64,000 bases of DNA from Shinella pollutisoli (GTDB lineage: Bacteria > Pseudomonadota > Alphaproteobacteria > Rhizobiales > Rhizobiaceae), in assembly GCF_024609765.1 (NCBI RefSeq), contig NZ_JANFDG010000027.1:17485-81484 (forward strand), given 5' to 3'. The notes beneath the pieces were generated by a model, which was given only the letters and a program-made list of their open reading frames with translations, was not told the DNA's origin and searched no databases. Position numbers and translations under genes: made by a program. This document shows positions 1-8,386 of the stretch, piece by piece. Within the stretch, counting starts at the first letter, position 1. Each line of letters starts with the position of its first letter.

Positions 1-387
1 CAGCGCGCGGAAGCAGAGGTCGAGGCGATCGCGGCCGGTCAGGTCCACGGGCAGGTCATGGCCGACGAACATGCTGTCGGAGGAAAGCACGCGCGCGCCG
101 TTCCACCAGACCTCGCAGACCGTCGCCAGCCCCTCGAAGCGCAGCACGGCCGGACCGGGCGGCTCGCCGGAAAGGTCGAGGCCGTACCAGGCGTCGAGAT
201 GGTCGAGCGGGGCGGGTGCGGTCCGCTCGAAGCGGCCCGCCCGCTCCAGCGCGCCGGCGACGGTGCCGGGTACCGGTGCATCGATGCGGTCGGGGAAGGC
301 GTCGAGCGCGGCGGGTTCCGCAGCCGCGCCGGCCGGCGTCAGCACCATGCGCCAGCCGGAAGAAAGGTCCCGTCCCGTCGCCGCCAT
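1..387 (-). CDS. Glycoside hydrolase family 2 (beta-mannosidase-like), N-terminal part
   Basis: The start codon is at 387 and the frame stays open to the window edge, so only the first 129 residues are present. The visible part fits the sugar-binding jelly-roll domain of GH2 enzymes: an early PVPGTVAGAL segment (about residues 37-46), then LDHLDAWYGLDL and the typical VWWNGARVLSSDSMF stretch around residues 95-110. GH2 beta-mannosidases remove terminal beta-mannosyl residues from oligosaccharides, but the catalytic domain lies outside the window, so the substrate is open. No signal peptide is visible. It is the last visible gene of the minus-strand operon and starts 10 bp after the DUF1839 stop. 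A glycosidase downstream of an aminoacyl-carrier-protein system is unexpected. Beta-galactosidase or glucuronidase members of GH2 are alternatives. Confidence 0.72.
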   Translation of the reverse strand, partial: MAATGRDLSSGWRMVLTPAGAAAEPAALDAFPDRIDAPVPGTVAGALERAGRFERTAPAPLDHLDAWYGLDLSGEPPGPAVLRFEGLATVCEVWWNGARVLSSDSMFVGHDLPVDLTGRDRLDLCFRAL

Positions 388-397
388 GCCGTCTCCC

Positions 398-1366
398 TCA
401 GCCGAAACGCGCGGCAAGCGCCGCCGTCAGGCTTTCCCAGGCCTCGGCGGCCGGGTCGAGGGCGGTCGCGAGCGGCGCGAACTTCTTCCGCGTCACCGCC
501 CGGGCGAGCTGGAACTGCACGGACTTCGCCGTCTCCGAGATCCGCCGCGCCGCATCCGCCGCCGGCGCCAGGCCGCCGTCCGGCGCGATCCAGTCGAGAT
601 GGGCGGCGGCGAGCTCGAAATTGGCGCCGAGCTGGCGCAGCGTGTTGAAGGCATATTTGTGGAAGAAGCCGAAAGGCCGTTCCGCCACCGCCTCGACCTG
701 CGCGGGGAAGACCGCCGCGAAGGCCGCGACCGGGTTTGCGGCGGGCCGCCGCGCGAAATGGACGGCGAGCAGCCGTTCGGCCTCGCGGCGCAGATGCGCC
801 TCGTCCGGCGGGGCGGCCGGGAACTTGGCGAATTCCGCGTAGGGCAGGAAGGGCAGGTCGTCGGGCCCGTCCAGCCGGTGGAACAGGCCGTCGAAATCCT
901 CGCCGTCCAGCCGGAAGAAGCCGGCATTGTGGAAATAGTCGAGCCCGCGGCCCTCGAGGTCCAGCCGGTTGACCGCGACCGTCGTCTTGCCGTGCTCCTG
1001 GCGATAGGCGACGCCGCGCGTGTCGGGCAGGAAATAGCTGTCCAGCTCGACGAGGCAGAGCCGTCCGCGCGCGAGCTGGGCGAGAACGTGGGTCTCCACC
1101 CGGTCGTAGATCGCAAGCTCGGTGCAGCGGATGCCGTAGAGGGATTCGAGATCTTCCAGCGGCACCTTGAAGAAGGTGAACTGGTCGCCCTCGAAATCCT
1201 GCGTCAGCGTGAAGCCGAGCATGGCTTCGGGAACCGTGCCGAAGGCGTTCAGCACCTCGATCCAGAGATCGACGTAGCAGTTCGTCTCCGGCCACATGCG
1301 TTCCGCGTCGTGCAGCGCATGCGGCCGGTAGGCCTCGGGCGAAAGCCCGGCGAAGACGGCAGCCAT
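398..1366 (-). CDS. DUF1839 family protein
   Basis: A 322-residue protein of the DUF1839 family, which as I recall is commonly encoded beside amino acid:[carrier protein] ligases in rhizobia. No catalytic mechanism is established that I know of. It has no signal peptide or membrane segment, so it should be cytosolic. Recognisable stretches include MWPETNCYVDLW near the N-terminus, a central DSYFLPDTRG and HKYAFNTLRQLGANFE in the C-terminal third. The start at 1366 lies 2 bp past the ligase stop, which supports tight co-translation; a longer reading from 1411 would overlap the ligase. By context it may accept or transfer the aminoacyl group loaded on the carrier protein. That role is inference only. 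Confidence 0.75.
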   Translation of the reverse strand: MAAVFAGLSPEAYRPHALHDAERMWPETNCYVDLWIEVLNAFGTVPEAMLGFTLTQDFEGDQFTFFKVPLEDLESLYGIRCTELAIYDRVETHVLAQLARGRLCLVELDSYFLPDTRGVAYRQEHGKTTVAVNRLDLEGRGLDYFHNAGFFRLDGEDFDGLFHRLDGPDDLPFLPYAEFAKFPAAPPDEAHLRREAERLLAVHFARRPAANPVAAFAAVFPAQVEAVAERPFGFFHKYAFNTLRQLGANFELAAAHLDWIAPDGGLAPAADAARRISETAKSVQFQLARAVTRKKFAPLATALDPAAEAWESLTAALAARFG

Positions 1367-1368
1367 GC

Positions 1369-2283
1369 TCAGTCCCGGTAGCCGAGTGCCGCGCGGACGC
1401 TCTCGGGCCATTCCGCGACGTCGAGACCGTGGCGGGAAAAGAGCGCGAGCGCGATGCGCTCCAGCCCGAAGCCGACGCAGGCGGTATGCGCCACCGCGCC
1501 GTCATCCAGATAGAGGCCCCATTTCGCGCCGAAGGCGTCCTGGTGGTAGTTGAAGCTCATGCAGGCCGTCGGCTTCGCCGCCGAGGTGACGGGGATCAGG
1601 AGCTCGAACTTCAGGTTCTGGTCGCGCTGGTTGTTGGCGAGCATGCGGCCGGCACGGCCGAAGAACGGGTCGTTGGCGACGTCGATCGTCACGTCGAGGC
1701 CGACCTTGGCCATCATCTCCAGCCCGCGGTCCATCCAGGTCTGACGGAACGTCGTCACGTGCTCCTGCGTGCCCATGCAGACATATTCGCGCATGCGGAA
1801 GAGCTGCTGGCGGGCCGGGTCGTTCGAGGGCTCGTGGCGGAAGCAGTAGGACTGCAGGTCGTAGAGCCCGCCCCCGGCCGGCAGGCGGCCGCGTTTCGCG
1901 ATCGTCGGGTAGAGCGGATAGCAGGCCGCCGGCGTCAGCACGATGTCGGTCGCCTTCTGCTCCTTCGTCCAGTCGCCGCCGACCTCCATGCATTGCAGGA
2001 GGCCCATGTGGTCGAGCTCGCCGCCGCAGAAGCTGTGCACGGTGCCGGCGAGCTGCGGGAAGCTCTTCATGTAGCCGCTCGTCTCGAAATGGGCGCGGTT
2101 CATGCCGGGCGGAAAGCGCATGGCCTCCGCGCCGTCGTCGCCGCCATAGGCGTCGATCAGCCGCTCGAAGCGGGCGATCACGTCCTCGAACAGACCGGAG
2201 CGGCCGTAGAGGCCCTCGACGCCGGTATCGATCAGCAGGCCCGCGTCGAAGAGGCGGTCGAGAAGGGAGGATTGCATGTCCAT
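1369..2283 (-). CDS. Amino acid:[carrier protein] ligase (class II aaRS-like)
   Basis: A 304-residue homologue of the catalytic core of atypical seryl-tRNA synthetase without a tRNA-binding domain. Characterised relatives from Bradyrhizobium and Agrobacterium activate glycine or alanine with ATP and load it on the phosphopantetheine arm of a dedicated carrier protein. Class II features are visible: a motif-2-like [20 protein letters not shown] near residues 150-170 and a motif-3-like [12 protein letters not shown] near residue 280. Conserved Cys and Glu residues (CMGTQEH, about 171-177) fit the zinc site of this family. The start could be residue 1 or the Met three codons in. The gene sits directly between the acyl-CoA-dehydrogenase-like gene (stop at 2288) and DUF1839. 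The exact amino acid cannot be read from sequence. Confidence 0.85.
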   Translation of the reverse strand: MDMQSSLLDRLFDAGLLIDTGVEGLYGRSGLFEDVIARFERLIDAYGGDDGAEAMRFPPGMNRAHFETSGYMKSFPQLAGTVHSFCGGELDHMGLLQCMEVGGDWTKEQKATDIVLTPAACYPLYPTIAKRGRLPAGGGLYDLQSYCFRHEPSNDPARQQLFRMREYVCMGTQEHVTTFRQTWMDRGLEMMAKVGLDVTIDVANDPFFGRAGRMLANNQRDQNLKFELLIPVTSAAKPTACMSFNYHQDAFGAKWGLYLDDGAVAHTACVGFGLERIALALFSRHGLDVAEWPESVRAALGYRD

Positions 2284-2287
2284 GGGA

Positions 2288-3460
2288 TCACCCCGTGAGG
2301 CTGGTGTCCTGCCTGTGCACGAGCAGCAGGTTCGACGTGTTGGCGAGGATACGGTCGTTGGAGATCATCAGCTGCGCCGAATGGGCGTCGCGCAGATGCC
2401 GGCCGAGGCTGTAGGGCGTGCCGTTCTTGTAGCCGAGGATGCCGCAGATCAGCATGGCCTGGTTGACGATCGAAAGGATCGTCTCGGAGGCGGCGATCTT
2501 CACGTTGTTCATCGCCACGGCGAAGCCCATCGAGGAGAGCCGCTCCGCATCGGCCTTCGCCGTCTCGTATTCGCGAAGGCCGGCGATCGTGCTCGCCTTG
2601 ACGAGCTGCAGCAGGTTGACGGCTTCGGCAAGCCGCAGCGCGCCGGGCGGCGGCGTGCCGGGGGTCTTGCGCGCGGCGGCGCGCACGAAGGCCTGGGCGC
2701 GGGCGACGGCGTCGACGGCGATGCCGTACCAGACGGCGCTCCACAGCAGGTGCGAGGTCGCGAGCATCGACTGCGCGGCGATCTCGGCGAAGGGCTTCGG
2801 CAGGATCTGCTCGGCCGGCGCCTCGCCGGTGAACAGGTAGCCGTCGGAGCAGGTGCCGCGCATGCCGAGCGTGTTCCAGCCCTGCGTGTGCTCCAGCGTG
2901 TACTGGTCCCTGGTGAAGACGGTCATCACCTGGTCGGTGGAGGCGGCGTCGGCATGCGACCGCGAGGTGATCAGGATCGCGTCGGCGTGCGCGCCGTAGG
3001 AGATGACGGTCGCGTCCTTGACGAGCCGGCAGCGGCCGCCCGCGACCTCGATCGCGCAGATGCTGTTGCGCAGGTTGCCGCCGATGCCGCCCTCCGTCGT
3101 GGCGGAGGCGAGCAGGAGCTGCTCGGCGACGATGCGGCGCATGAAGGCGCGGTGCCACTCGCTGTCCGTCCCGTGCGAGACGAGGCTCGACAGCTTGATG
3201 TGGTGCATGGCGAAGACCATGGCGGCGGCGGCACAGTTCTGGCCGATCAGCGAGCAGACCTCGGCGATCTCGGACAGGCTCGCGCCCTCGCCGCCGAGCT
3301 CCGGCGGGATCTGGATCGACAGGAGCCGCTCGGCGATCATCGCGTCGACCGCCTCGCGCGGGAAGCGGGCGGCGGCGTCGACGTCGTCGGCATGCGTCGC
3401 GGCCACCGCCGCGACGCGTCCGGCGCGCTCGGCGAGGCTCGTTGCAAGGGCGAGGGTCAT
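2288..3460 (-). CDS. Acyl-CoA dehydrogenase-like flavoprotein
   Basis: A 390-residue protein of the acyl-CoA dehydrogenase fold. The N-terminal helical part carries [20 protein letters not shown] (about 51-70), the middle domain [12 protein letters not shown] (about 117-128), and the C-terminal helical bundle ends with [15 protein letters not shown]. Its start overlaps the carrier-protein stop as ATGA, so translation of the two is probably coupled. Family members oxidise acyl thioesters with FAD. Some, such as the prolyl-carrier-protein oxidases of natural product pathways, act on amino acids tethered to a carrier protein. Because it is sandwiched between a carrier protein and an aminoacyl-carrier ligase, a role in oxidising the tethered aminoacyl thioester is the simplest inference. 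It is not proven. Confidence 0.8.
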   Translation of the reverse strand: MTLALATSLAERAGRVAAVAATHADDVDAAARFPREAVDAMIAERLLSIQIPPELGGEGASLSEIAEVCSLIGQNCAAAAMVFAMHHIKLSSLVSHGTDSEWHRAFMRRIVAEQLLLASATTEGGIGGNLRNSICAIEVAGGRCRLVKDATVISYGAHADAILITSRSHADAASTDQVMTVFTRDQYTLEHTQGWNTLGMRGTCSDGYLFTGEAPAEQILPKPFAEIAAQSMLATSHLLWSAVWYGIAVDAVARAQAFVRAAARKTPGTPPPGALRLAEAVNLLQLVKASTIAGLREYETAKADAERLSSMGFAVAMNNVKIAASETILSIVNQAMLICGILGYKNGTPYSLGRHLRDAHSAQLMISNDRILANTSNLLLVHRQDTSLTG

Positions 3461-3726
3461 TCGGCGGCCTCCGCGCTGCCGACGAGGCTTTCCACGGTGC
3501 GGGTGATCGCGGCGATGCTCTGGAAGGACTTGCGGTTCAGGAGGCTGTCGGGAAACTCGACGTCGAAGGCTTCCTCGACGGCCAGCATGACCTGGACGGA
3601 GGCGAAGGAGGAGAGGCCCGCCGCATAGAGATCGCCGTCGTCGGCAAGCTCTCCGACCGGCATCGGCAATCCGCCGTGCCTGGCGAGAATGTCACGGATC
3701 TTCTGCTTCATGTCGTCGTTCTCCAT
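3457..3726 (-). CDS. Aminoacyl carrier protein (phosphopantetheine-binding)
   Basis: An 89-residue acyl-carrier-protein-like protein. The phosphopantetheine attachment motif is GLSSF (residues 37-41), with Ser40 as the expected modified residue. It replaces the DSL of fatty-acid ACPs, as in carrier proteins paired with aaRS-like ligases. Acidic helices around it (AVEEAFDVEFPD) are typical of the fold. The start at 3726 (MENDD) gives the usual family length; longer upstream readings are low-complexity. It is the first gene of the minus-strand operon, and its stop overlaps the start of the dehydrogenase-like gene. It should carry the amino acid loaded by the ligase at 1369-2283. Confidence 0.85.
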   Translation of the reverse strand: MENDDMKQKIRDILARHGGLPMPVGELADDGDLYAAGLSSFASVQVMLAVEEAFDVEFPDSLLNRKSFQSIAAITRTVESLVGSAEAAE

Positions 3727-4050
3727 CGTTGTCCTGCCGCGCCGGGCGCGGGCCTCGGGCTCATCCCTGCCACACACATACGCCGGGGGAGATAAGATCG
3801 GCTGAAGGGACATGGATAAGATTCGGTGAAGACGGAAGCGGCCCGGCGCAATCTCCGCGTGTGCGGCGCGGCGGGAGAAAGCGGCCGCCTTTTCAAGGCC
3901 TTCCCGCGCCGTCACGCCCGCCGCCGGCCGGAAAATTGAGGCTTTGTTAACCATATCCTGAGAACGTGCGGCAGTGGCCCGCCACGCGATGCGCGCGCGG
4001 CGGCCGTCTCTAGCAGGCCGTCCGGAATCGGGCGGCCGTTCGGGCGTTGC
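3727..4050. other. Divergent intergenic region between aminoacyl-carrier operon and polysaccharide locus
   Basis: 324 bp without a convincing gene, lying between the starts of two divergent gene sets, so it should hold promoters for both. The only clear internal structure is a pair of 17-bp imperfect direct repeats (3791-3831). An A/T-richer patch, ttgttaaccatatcctgag, sits at 3952-3970, but I cannot assign a confident promoter to it. Confidence 0.5.
3791..3831. repeat. Imperfect direct repeats, 24-bp period
   Basis: gataagatcggctgaag (3791-3807) recurs as gataagattcggtgaag (3815-3831), repeated at 24 bp, a little over two helical turns. The pair lies between divergent promoters, so it may be a regulator binding site. 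The regulator is unknown. Confidence 0.45.
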
Positions 4051-6072
4051 ATGGACATCGACATCTTTCAGCTGCCGGGCATCGTGAGGAAGAGGCTCCA
4101 CTACGTGGTCTTCTCCGTGCTCGCCTGCGTCGCGCTCGCCGCCGGCTTCCTCGTGCAGCAGAAGCCGCTCTACCGCTCCACGGCGGAACTCTACGTCGAC
4201 ATGCAGCGGGGGCCCGTCGTCGGCAGCGGCGCGGGCACGGGGCTCGACACGCAGCAGCTGATCGGTAGCCAGCTCTATTTCCTGCAGTCGCGCGACGTGC
4301 TGCGCGACGTGGTCAAGCGGCTCGACCTAACGAAGGACCCCTATCTCGCCGGCCCCGCCGCCACGGGCGACGCCACGGACGGCGTCGTCGACGCGATCGC
4401 GGCCAATCTCCTCGTCGAGCGCAACGGCGAGAGCTTCGTCTTCGCCATCACCATGAAGCACCGCGACAGCGCGATGGCGGCGAAGATCGCCAACGCCGTC
4501 GGCGAAAGCTACCTGCGGCTCACCGATTCGTCCCGCCTCGACGCCAACCTGAAGACCTCCACGGCGATCGCCGAGGAGACCGAGCAGCTGCGCCAGCGCG
4601 TGCTCGAGGCGCGCGCGGCGGTCGAGACCTTCCGCGCCGAGAACGGCCTCCTCTCCACCGGCCAGCAGGGCCTCATCACCGACCAGCAGCTCGCCGCGCT
4701 CAACCAGCAGCTGCTCGCCGCCCGCCAGCAGGCCGAGCAGCAGAAGGCGGCCTACGACCAGGCCCGCAAGCTCAACCTGTCGGACGTCGAATCGGGCGCC
4801 ATTCCCGAGGCGCTGCAATCGGCGTCGCTGTCTGGCCTGCGCACCCGCTACGGGCAGATGCTCGAGCGGCAGGCCGAGCTGTCCGCCAATCTCGGCAACG
4901 GCCACCCGCAGATGCGGGCCGTGCATTCGCAGATCTCCACCATGCGCGCGGCGATCGAGAAGGAGCTGGCGCGCATCCGCGAGCTGACCGCCAACACCTA
5001 CGAGCGCGCCAACGCCAATCTCGCCGCCGTGCAGAAGCGCTTCGACGAGCAGACGGCCGCCAACGGCGACAACGGCAAGGTCCGTTTCCGCCTCGCCCAG
5101 CTCGTGAGCGAGGCCGACACGCTCGACGCCGTCTACAAGTCCTTCCTCACCCGCGCCGAGGAGCTCGGCCGCCAGCAGGACCTCGGCGCCGGCAACTCGC
5201 GCATCATCTCGGCCGCCGTCCCCTCCAGCAACCCGGTGAGGGCGCCGCGGCTGCTCGTGCTCGCCGCCGCCGTGCTGTTCGGCACCGCGGCGGGCGCGGC
5301 GCTCGCCGTGCTGCGCGAGATCGTCGGCGGCTCGCTGCGCTCCGAGCAGGACCTCGTGACGAAGACCGGCGCGCCGGTGCTGGGCACGATCGCGGCGGCC
5401 GGCGAGGCACGCGGCGACGGCCGCTGGAGCGACAGGCTCGCCCGCGTCGTGCCCTTCGCCCAGCGGGCGGAGCGGCGGGAGACGACGCCGCGCATCTCCG
5501 GTCTCACGCGGGCGGCGCATCTCATCGAGGCACAGTTCGAGCCGGGCGTGCCCGCGACGATCGCGGTCCTGTCGGCCGGCGGCGCCGGCGAGAACGCGGC
5601 CCTCGGCCTCGCGCGCGAGCTGCAGGCCCTCGGCGAGGAGGTACTGTTTTCCGACGGCACGCTGCGCCGGCCGGCGCAGGGCCGGTTCGGCGCCGGCGGC
5701 TCGGTGCGCATCCGCACCGACATCGCCGCCGTCCGCCGCGACGGGCCGTCGCGCGGGCATCCGCAGGCGCTCGAGGACATGCTGTCCTTCCGCCGCATCG
5801 GCGCGGCCGGCCTGCGCAAGGTGACGGCGCTGTCGTCGGCGCGCGTCAGCACCGCCTTCCGCGATGCGCCGGCCGGCTTCACGATCATCGACTGCTGCGG
5901 CACGCCGGCCGAGGCGATCCTGCCCGCGGTCCTGCGCCATGTCGACGGCATCCTCGTCGTCTCGGCGCTCGGCGCCACCGGGGCGGAGGCGCTCACCGCC
6001 CTCGTCGCCGAGATCGCGCCCTGGCGCGACAAGCTCATCGGCAACATCCTGGTCGGCGACCGGGCGGCCTGA
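4051..6072 (+). CDS. Exopolysaccharide chain-length regulator (Wzz/GumC/ExoP-like) with degenerate kinase domain
   Basis: A 673-residue inner-membrane polysaccharide co-polymerase. It has a short cytosolic N-terminus, a TM segment near 19-37, a Wzz domain with a long Gln/Ala-rich coiled coil (about 165-350), and a second TM near 398-418. A cytosolic C-terminal domain shaped like a bacterial tyrosine kinase follows. Family members set the chain length of Wzy-dependent polysaccharides. The C-terminal domain looks inactive: the P-loop position reads AGGAGENAAL (about 509-518) with no GK[ST], a Walker-B-like FTIIDCC remains near 609, and there is no terminal tyrosine cluster. The SD sequence is weak. 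The gene is followed 13 bp later by the polymerase gene and is probably co-transcribed with it. Confidence 0.82.
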   Translation: MDIDIFQLPGIVRKRLHYVVFSVLACVALAAGFLVQQKPLYRSTAELYVDMQRGPVVGSGAGTGLDTQQLIGSQLYFLQSRDVLRDVVKRLDLTKDPYLAGPAATGDATDGVVDAIAANLLVERNGESFVFAITMKHRDSAMAAKIANAVGESYLRLTDSSRLDANLKTSTAIAEETEQLRQRVLEARAAVETFRAENGLLSTGQQGLITDQQLAALNQQLLAARQQAEQQKAAYDQARKLNLSDVESGAIPEALQSASLSGLRTRYGQMLERQAELSANLGNGHPQMRAVHSQISTMRAAIEKELARIRELTANTYERANANLAAVQKRFDEQTAANGDNGKVRFRLAQLVSEADTLDAVYKSFLTRAEELGRQQDLGAGNSRIISAAVPSSNPVRAPRLLVLAAAVLFGTAAGAALAVLREIVGGSLRSEQDLVTKTGAPVLGTIAAAGEARGDGRWSDRLARVVPFAQRAERRETTPRISGLTRAAHLIEAQFEPGVPATIAVLSAGGAGENAALGLARELQALGEEVLFSDGTLRRPAQGRFGAGGSVRIRTDIAAVRRDGPSRGHPQALEDMLSFRRIGAAGLRKVTALSSARVSTAFRDAPAGFTIIDCCGTPAEAILPAVLRHVDGILVVSALGATGAEALTALVAEIAPWRDKLIGNILVGDRAA

Positions 6073-6085
6073 GGGAGGGCGGACG

Positions 6086-7309
6086 ATGCAGGCAACCGCC
6101 GCCGGGCATCCGGACCTTGCCGGCGGGACGGAGCTCGCGCCTCCCGTCCTGCGCTTCCTGGCGACCGTCGCCGTCCTCGGGGCGCTCACCTTCAACGCCT
6201 TCCTGTGCCTCGTCAACACGCGCGTCATGGGCGTCAGCGACAGCCAGGTGATGCTCATGGAGATGGCGATCATCGGCTGTGCGCTGCTCGGGGCCATGAC
6301 GCGCAGGTTCGCGCTCTACCTACTCACCGCGGTCTTCGTCAGCTACATGGTCTTCCTGTTCATGATGCGCGGCGGACAGATCAACCCGAAGCCGGTGCGC
6401 GACATCCTCATCCCGATCGCCTTCTACTTCCTCGGCAGCCGGCTCGCCGACCCGAAGCTCGGCGACCGGCTGGTGCTGGCGAGCGCGCTCGTCGTCGTCG
6501 CCTTCGGGCTGTTCGAATACCTGCTGCTCGACACGTTCCTCGACTACTTCAACGTCCTCGGCTACTACATCGCCCGCGGCTCGGTGACGCTGGAGAAGGC
6601 CTTCGGCCAGACGAAGGGCCTCTTCATCTCCGGCCAGCGGCCGGAGGCGCGCACGATCCTGCCCTTCCTCGGCCAGCACCGCGTCTCCTCCGTCTTCCTC
6701 GAACCGGTCTCGATGGGCAATTTCGCGGTGATCGCCTATTGCTGGACGCTGTTCCGCGGCCGCGCCTTCGCCGCGCGCTGGCTCGTGCTGGCGCTCATCC
6801 TCACCGTGGTGGCGCTCGCCGACGCGCGCTTCGGCCTCTATACCTGCGTGCTCGTCACCCTGCTCTATCCCTTCTACGGGCTCGTGCCGCGGATCGTCTG
6901 GAGCGTCGCGCCGTTCCTCATGCTGGCGGTGATCGCCGTCTACGGGATAACCTCGGTCGACGGCGGCGGGCCGAACGACATCGCCGGCCGCTTCGCCGTC
7001 ACCGCGCACATCCTCACGCAGCTTTCGACGAGCGTCGTGCTCGGCGTCGAGACGACGAACCTGTTCGTCGCGGATTCGGGGCTCGCCTATACGCTGACCG
7101 CCTTCGGCATCGCGGGGTTCGTCGCGCTCTGGACGCTCTTCGTGCACGCGCCGCTTTCCGACGCGCGGGCCTGGCGGTTCCACTCGATGGGGATCGTCTA
7201 CCTGCTGCTGCTGATGCTGATCAGCGATTCCTTCTACTCGATCAAGACGGCCGCGCTGTTCTGGCTGCTGATCGGCATCGCCGGCGCCTGCCGCGCGCGG
7301 GACCGCTGA
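6086..7309 (+). CDS. Wzy-like polysaccharide polymerase (O-antigen ligase/polymerase type)
   Basis: A 407-residue integral membrane protein with roughly ten hydrophobic segments and one larger periplasmic loop (about residues 165-215) containing QRPEARTILPFLGQHRVSS and the conserved-looking FLEPVSMGNFA. This layout is typical of polymerases and ligases that join undecaprenyl-linked repeat units in the periplasm. The start at 6086 is supported by a strong SD (agggaggg, 6073-6080) just after the upstream stop. A longer frame exists upstream but overlaps the co-polymerase gene. Pairing with a Wzz-like protein and a glycosyltransferase supports polysaccharide assembly. The product is not identified, and an ExoQ- or GumE-like name would be a guess. 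Confidence 0.7.
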   Translation: MQATAAGHPDLAGGTELAPPVLRFLATVAVLGALTFNAFLCLVNTRVMGVSDSQVMLMEMAIIGCALLGAMTRRFALYLLTAVFVSYMVFLFMMRGGQINPKPVRDILIPIAFYFLGSRLADPKLGDRLVLASALVVVAFGLFEYLLLDTFLDYFNVLGYYIARGSVTLEKAFGQTKGLFISGQRPEARTILPFLGQHRVSSVFLEPVSMGNFAVIAYCWTLFRGRAFAARWLVLALILTVVALADARFGLYTCVLVTLLYPFYGLVPRIVWSVAPFLMLAVIAVYGITSVDGGGPNDIAGRFAVTAHILTQLSTSVVLGVETTNLFVADSGLAYTLTAFGIAGFVALWTLFVHAPLSDARAWRFHSMGIVYLLLLMLISDSFYSIKTAALFWLLIGIAGACRARDR

Positions 7310-7312
7310 GGA

Positions 7313-8356
7313 TCAGCGGCGCAGCGCCATGCAGGCATGCGGCGCCTCGCCGGAGACGAGCGCCTTCAGCTGGGGGCGGTCGCCCGCCGCCGTCGGCTGG
7401 ATGTTGAGCGGCTCGTCCTCCGGCCACCAGTCGCCGCCCGCCCAGTAGGTCCAGCCCGACCAGACGTCCGGCAGCCCGTCGACATGCGCCACCATGCGGG
7501 AGAGCCCGTCGAGGCAGGCCTTGTCGTCCGATCCGCCGAACTCGCCGAGGAAGCCGCGCGCATTGTTGCGGCGCAGCCAGGCCGTGAAGTTCTCGAGCGC
7601 CGCCACCGCGTCGTCCGCCCGCTCGCAGCTCGGCGAGGTGCCGGAAAAGTCGCTGTCGAGATACTGGTGGACCTCGTAGGCGAAATTGCCGGCCGGGTCC
7701 TCGACGCCGAGCATCACCGTGCCGTTGGCGCCGCCCGGCAGCTCCTTCTCCCAGCTGTGCGCGCCGCTCCAGATCGTTCCCGGCACGAGCACGAGGTTCT
7801 TCGCCCCGGCCTTGCGGATCGCGGCGATGGCGGCGTTGACAGCGGAAAGCCATTGCGTGGCGGAAATGTCGTGCGGCTCGTTCATCAGGCCGAACTGCAC
7901 GCCCTGGTCGTCGCGATACTCGCGCGCGAGCCGGCGCCAGAAGTCGGCGAAGGCGCTGTCCGGCACGTCGGGCGAGCCGATCTGCGCGCCGTCGTAATAG
8001 GCGTAGTTGTGCACGTCGAGGATGACCGTCATTCCCGCGCGCCGGATCTCGGCCACGGCGGCGGCGAGGCGCAGGCGCTCCTCCCGGTCGAAGCCGCGGC
8101 CGAGACGCGGCTGGAGCCGCTCCCACTTGAAGGGCAGCCGCACGGCGTTGAAGCCCTTACCGGCATAGTAGGCGATCGTCTCCGGCGAGGGATAGATGTA
8201 GTCGGTGCCGTAGCTGCCGATCCCGCCGCCGAACTCCGCGCCGGCGAGGTTGACGCCGCGCAGGCAGGCGGCCTCGGCGCCGGCGGCGACCGCAAGCGCC
8301 AGCGTCGTCGCCGCGGCGAGGCGGCCGAGGAAGGGCATGTCCAGGCAAGGTCGCAT
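7313..8356 (-). CDS. Secreted GH5 endoglucanase
   Basis: A 347-residue glycoside hydrolase of family 5 (cellulase fold). It has an N-terminal signal peptide (about residues 1-29, cleavage near AEA-AC), so it acts in the periplasm or outside. The catalytic pair is visible: acid/base Glu160 in FGLMNEPHD and nucleophile Glu272 in FLGEFGG. Substrate-binding features include RLPFKWERLQP near 73-83, DVHNYAYYDG near 114-123 and HQYLD near 230. It lies convergent with the polymerase gene, 3 bp between stops, and 30 bp downstream of the GT4 gene, so it belongs to the polysaccharide locus. GH5 enzymes in such loci usually trim the polymer (compare EglC/ExsH-type roles). Whether it cuts self-made polymer or plant glucan is open. 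Confidence 0.88.
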   Translation of the reverse strand: MRPCLDMPFLGRLAAATTLALAVAAGAEAACLRGVNLAGAEFGGGIGSYGTDYIYPSPETIAYYAGKGFNAVRLPFKWERLQPRLGRGFDREERLRLAAAVAEIRRAGMTVILDVHNYAYYDGAQIGSPDVPDSAFADFWRRLAREYRDDQGVQFGLMNEPHDISATQWLSAVNAAIAAIRKAGAKNLVLVPGTIWSGAHSWEKELPGGANGTVMLGVEDPAGNFAYEVHQYLDSDFSGTSPSCERADDAVAALENFTAWLRRNNARGFLGEFGGSDDKACLDGLSRMVAHVDGLPDVWSGWTYWAGGDWWPEDEPLNIQPTAAGDRPQLKALVSGEAPHACMALRR

Positions 8357-8386
8357 GATGTCGCTCCGTCCGGTCGGGCGTCCGGC

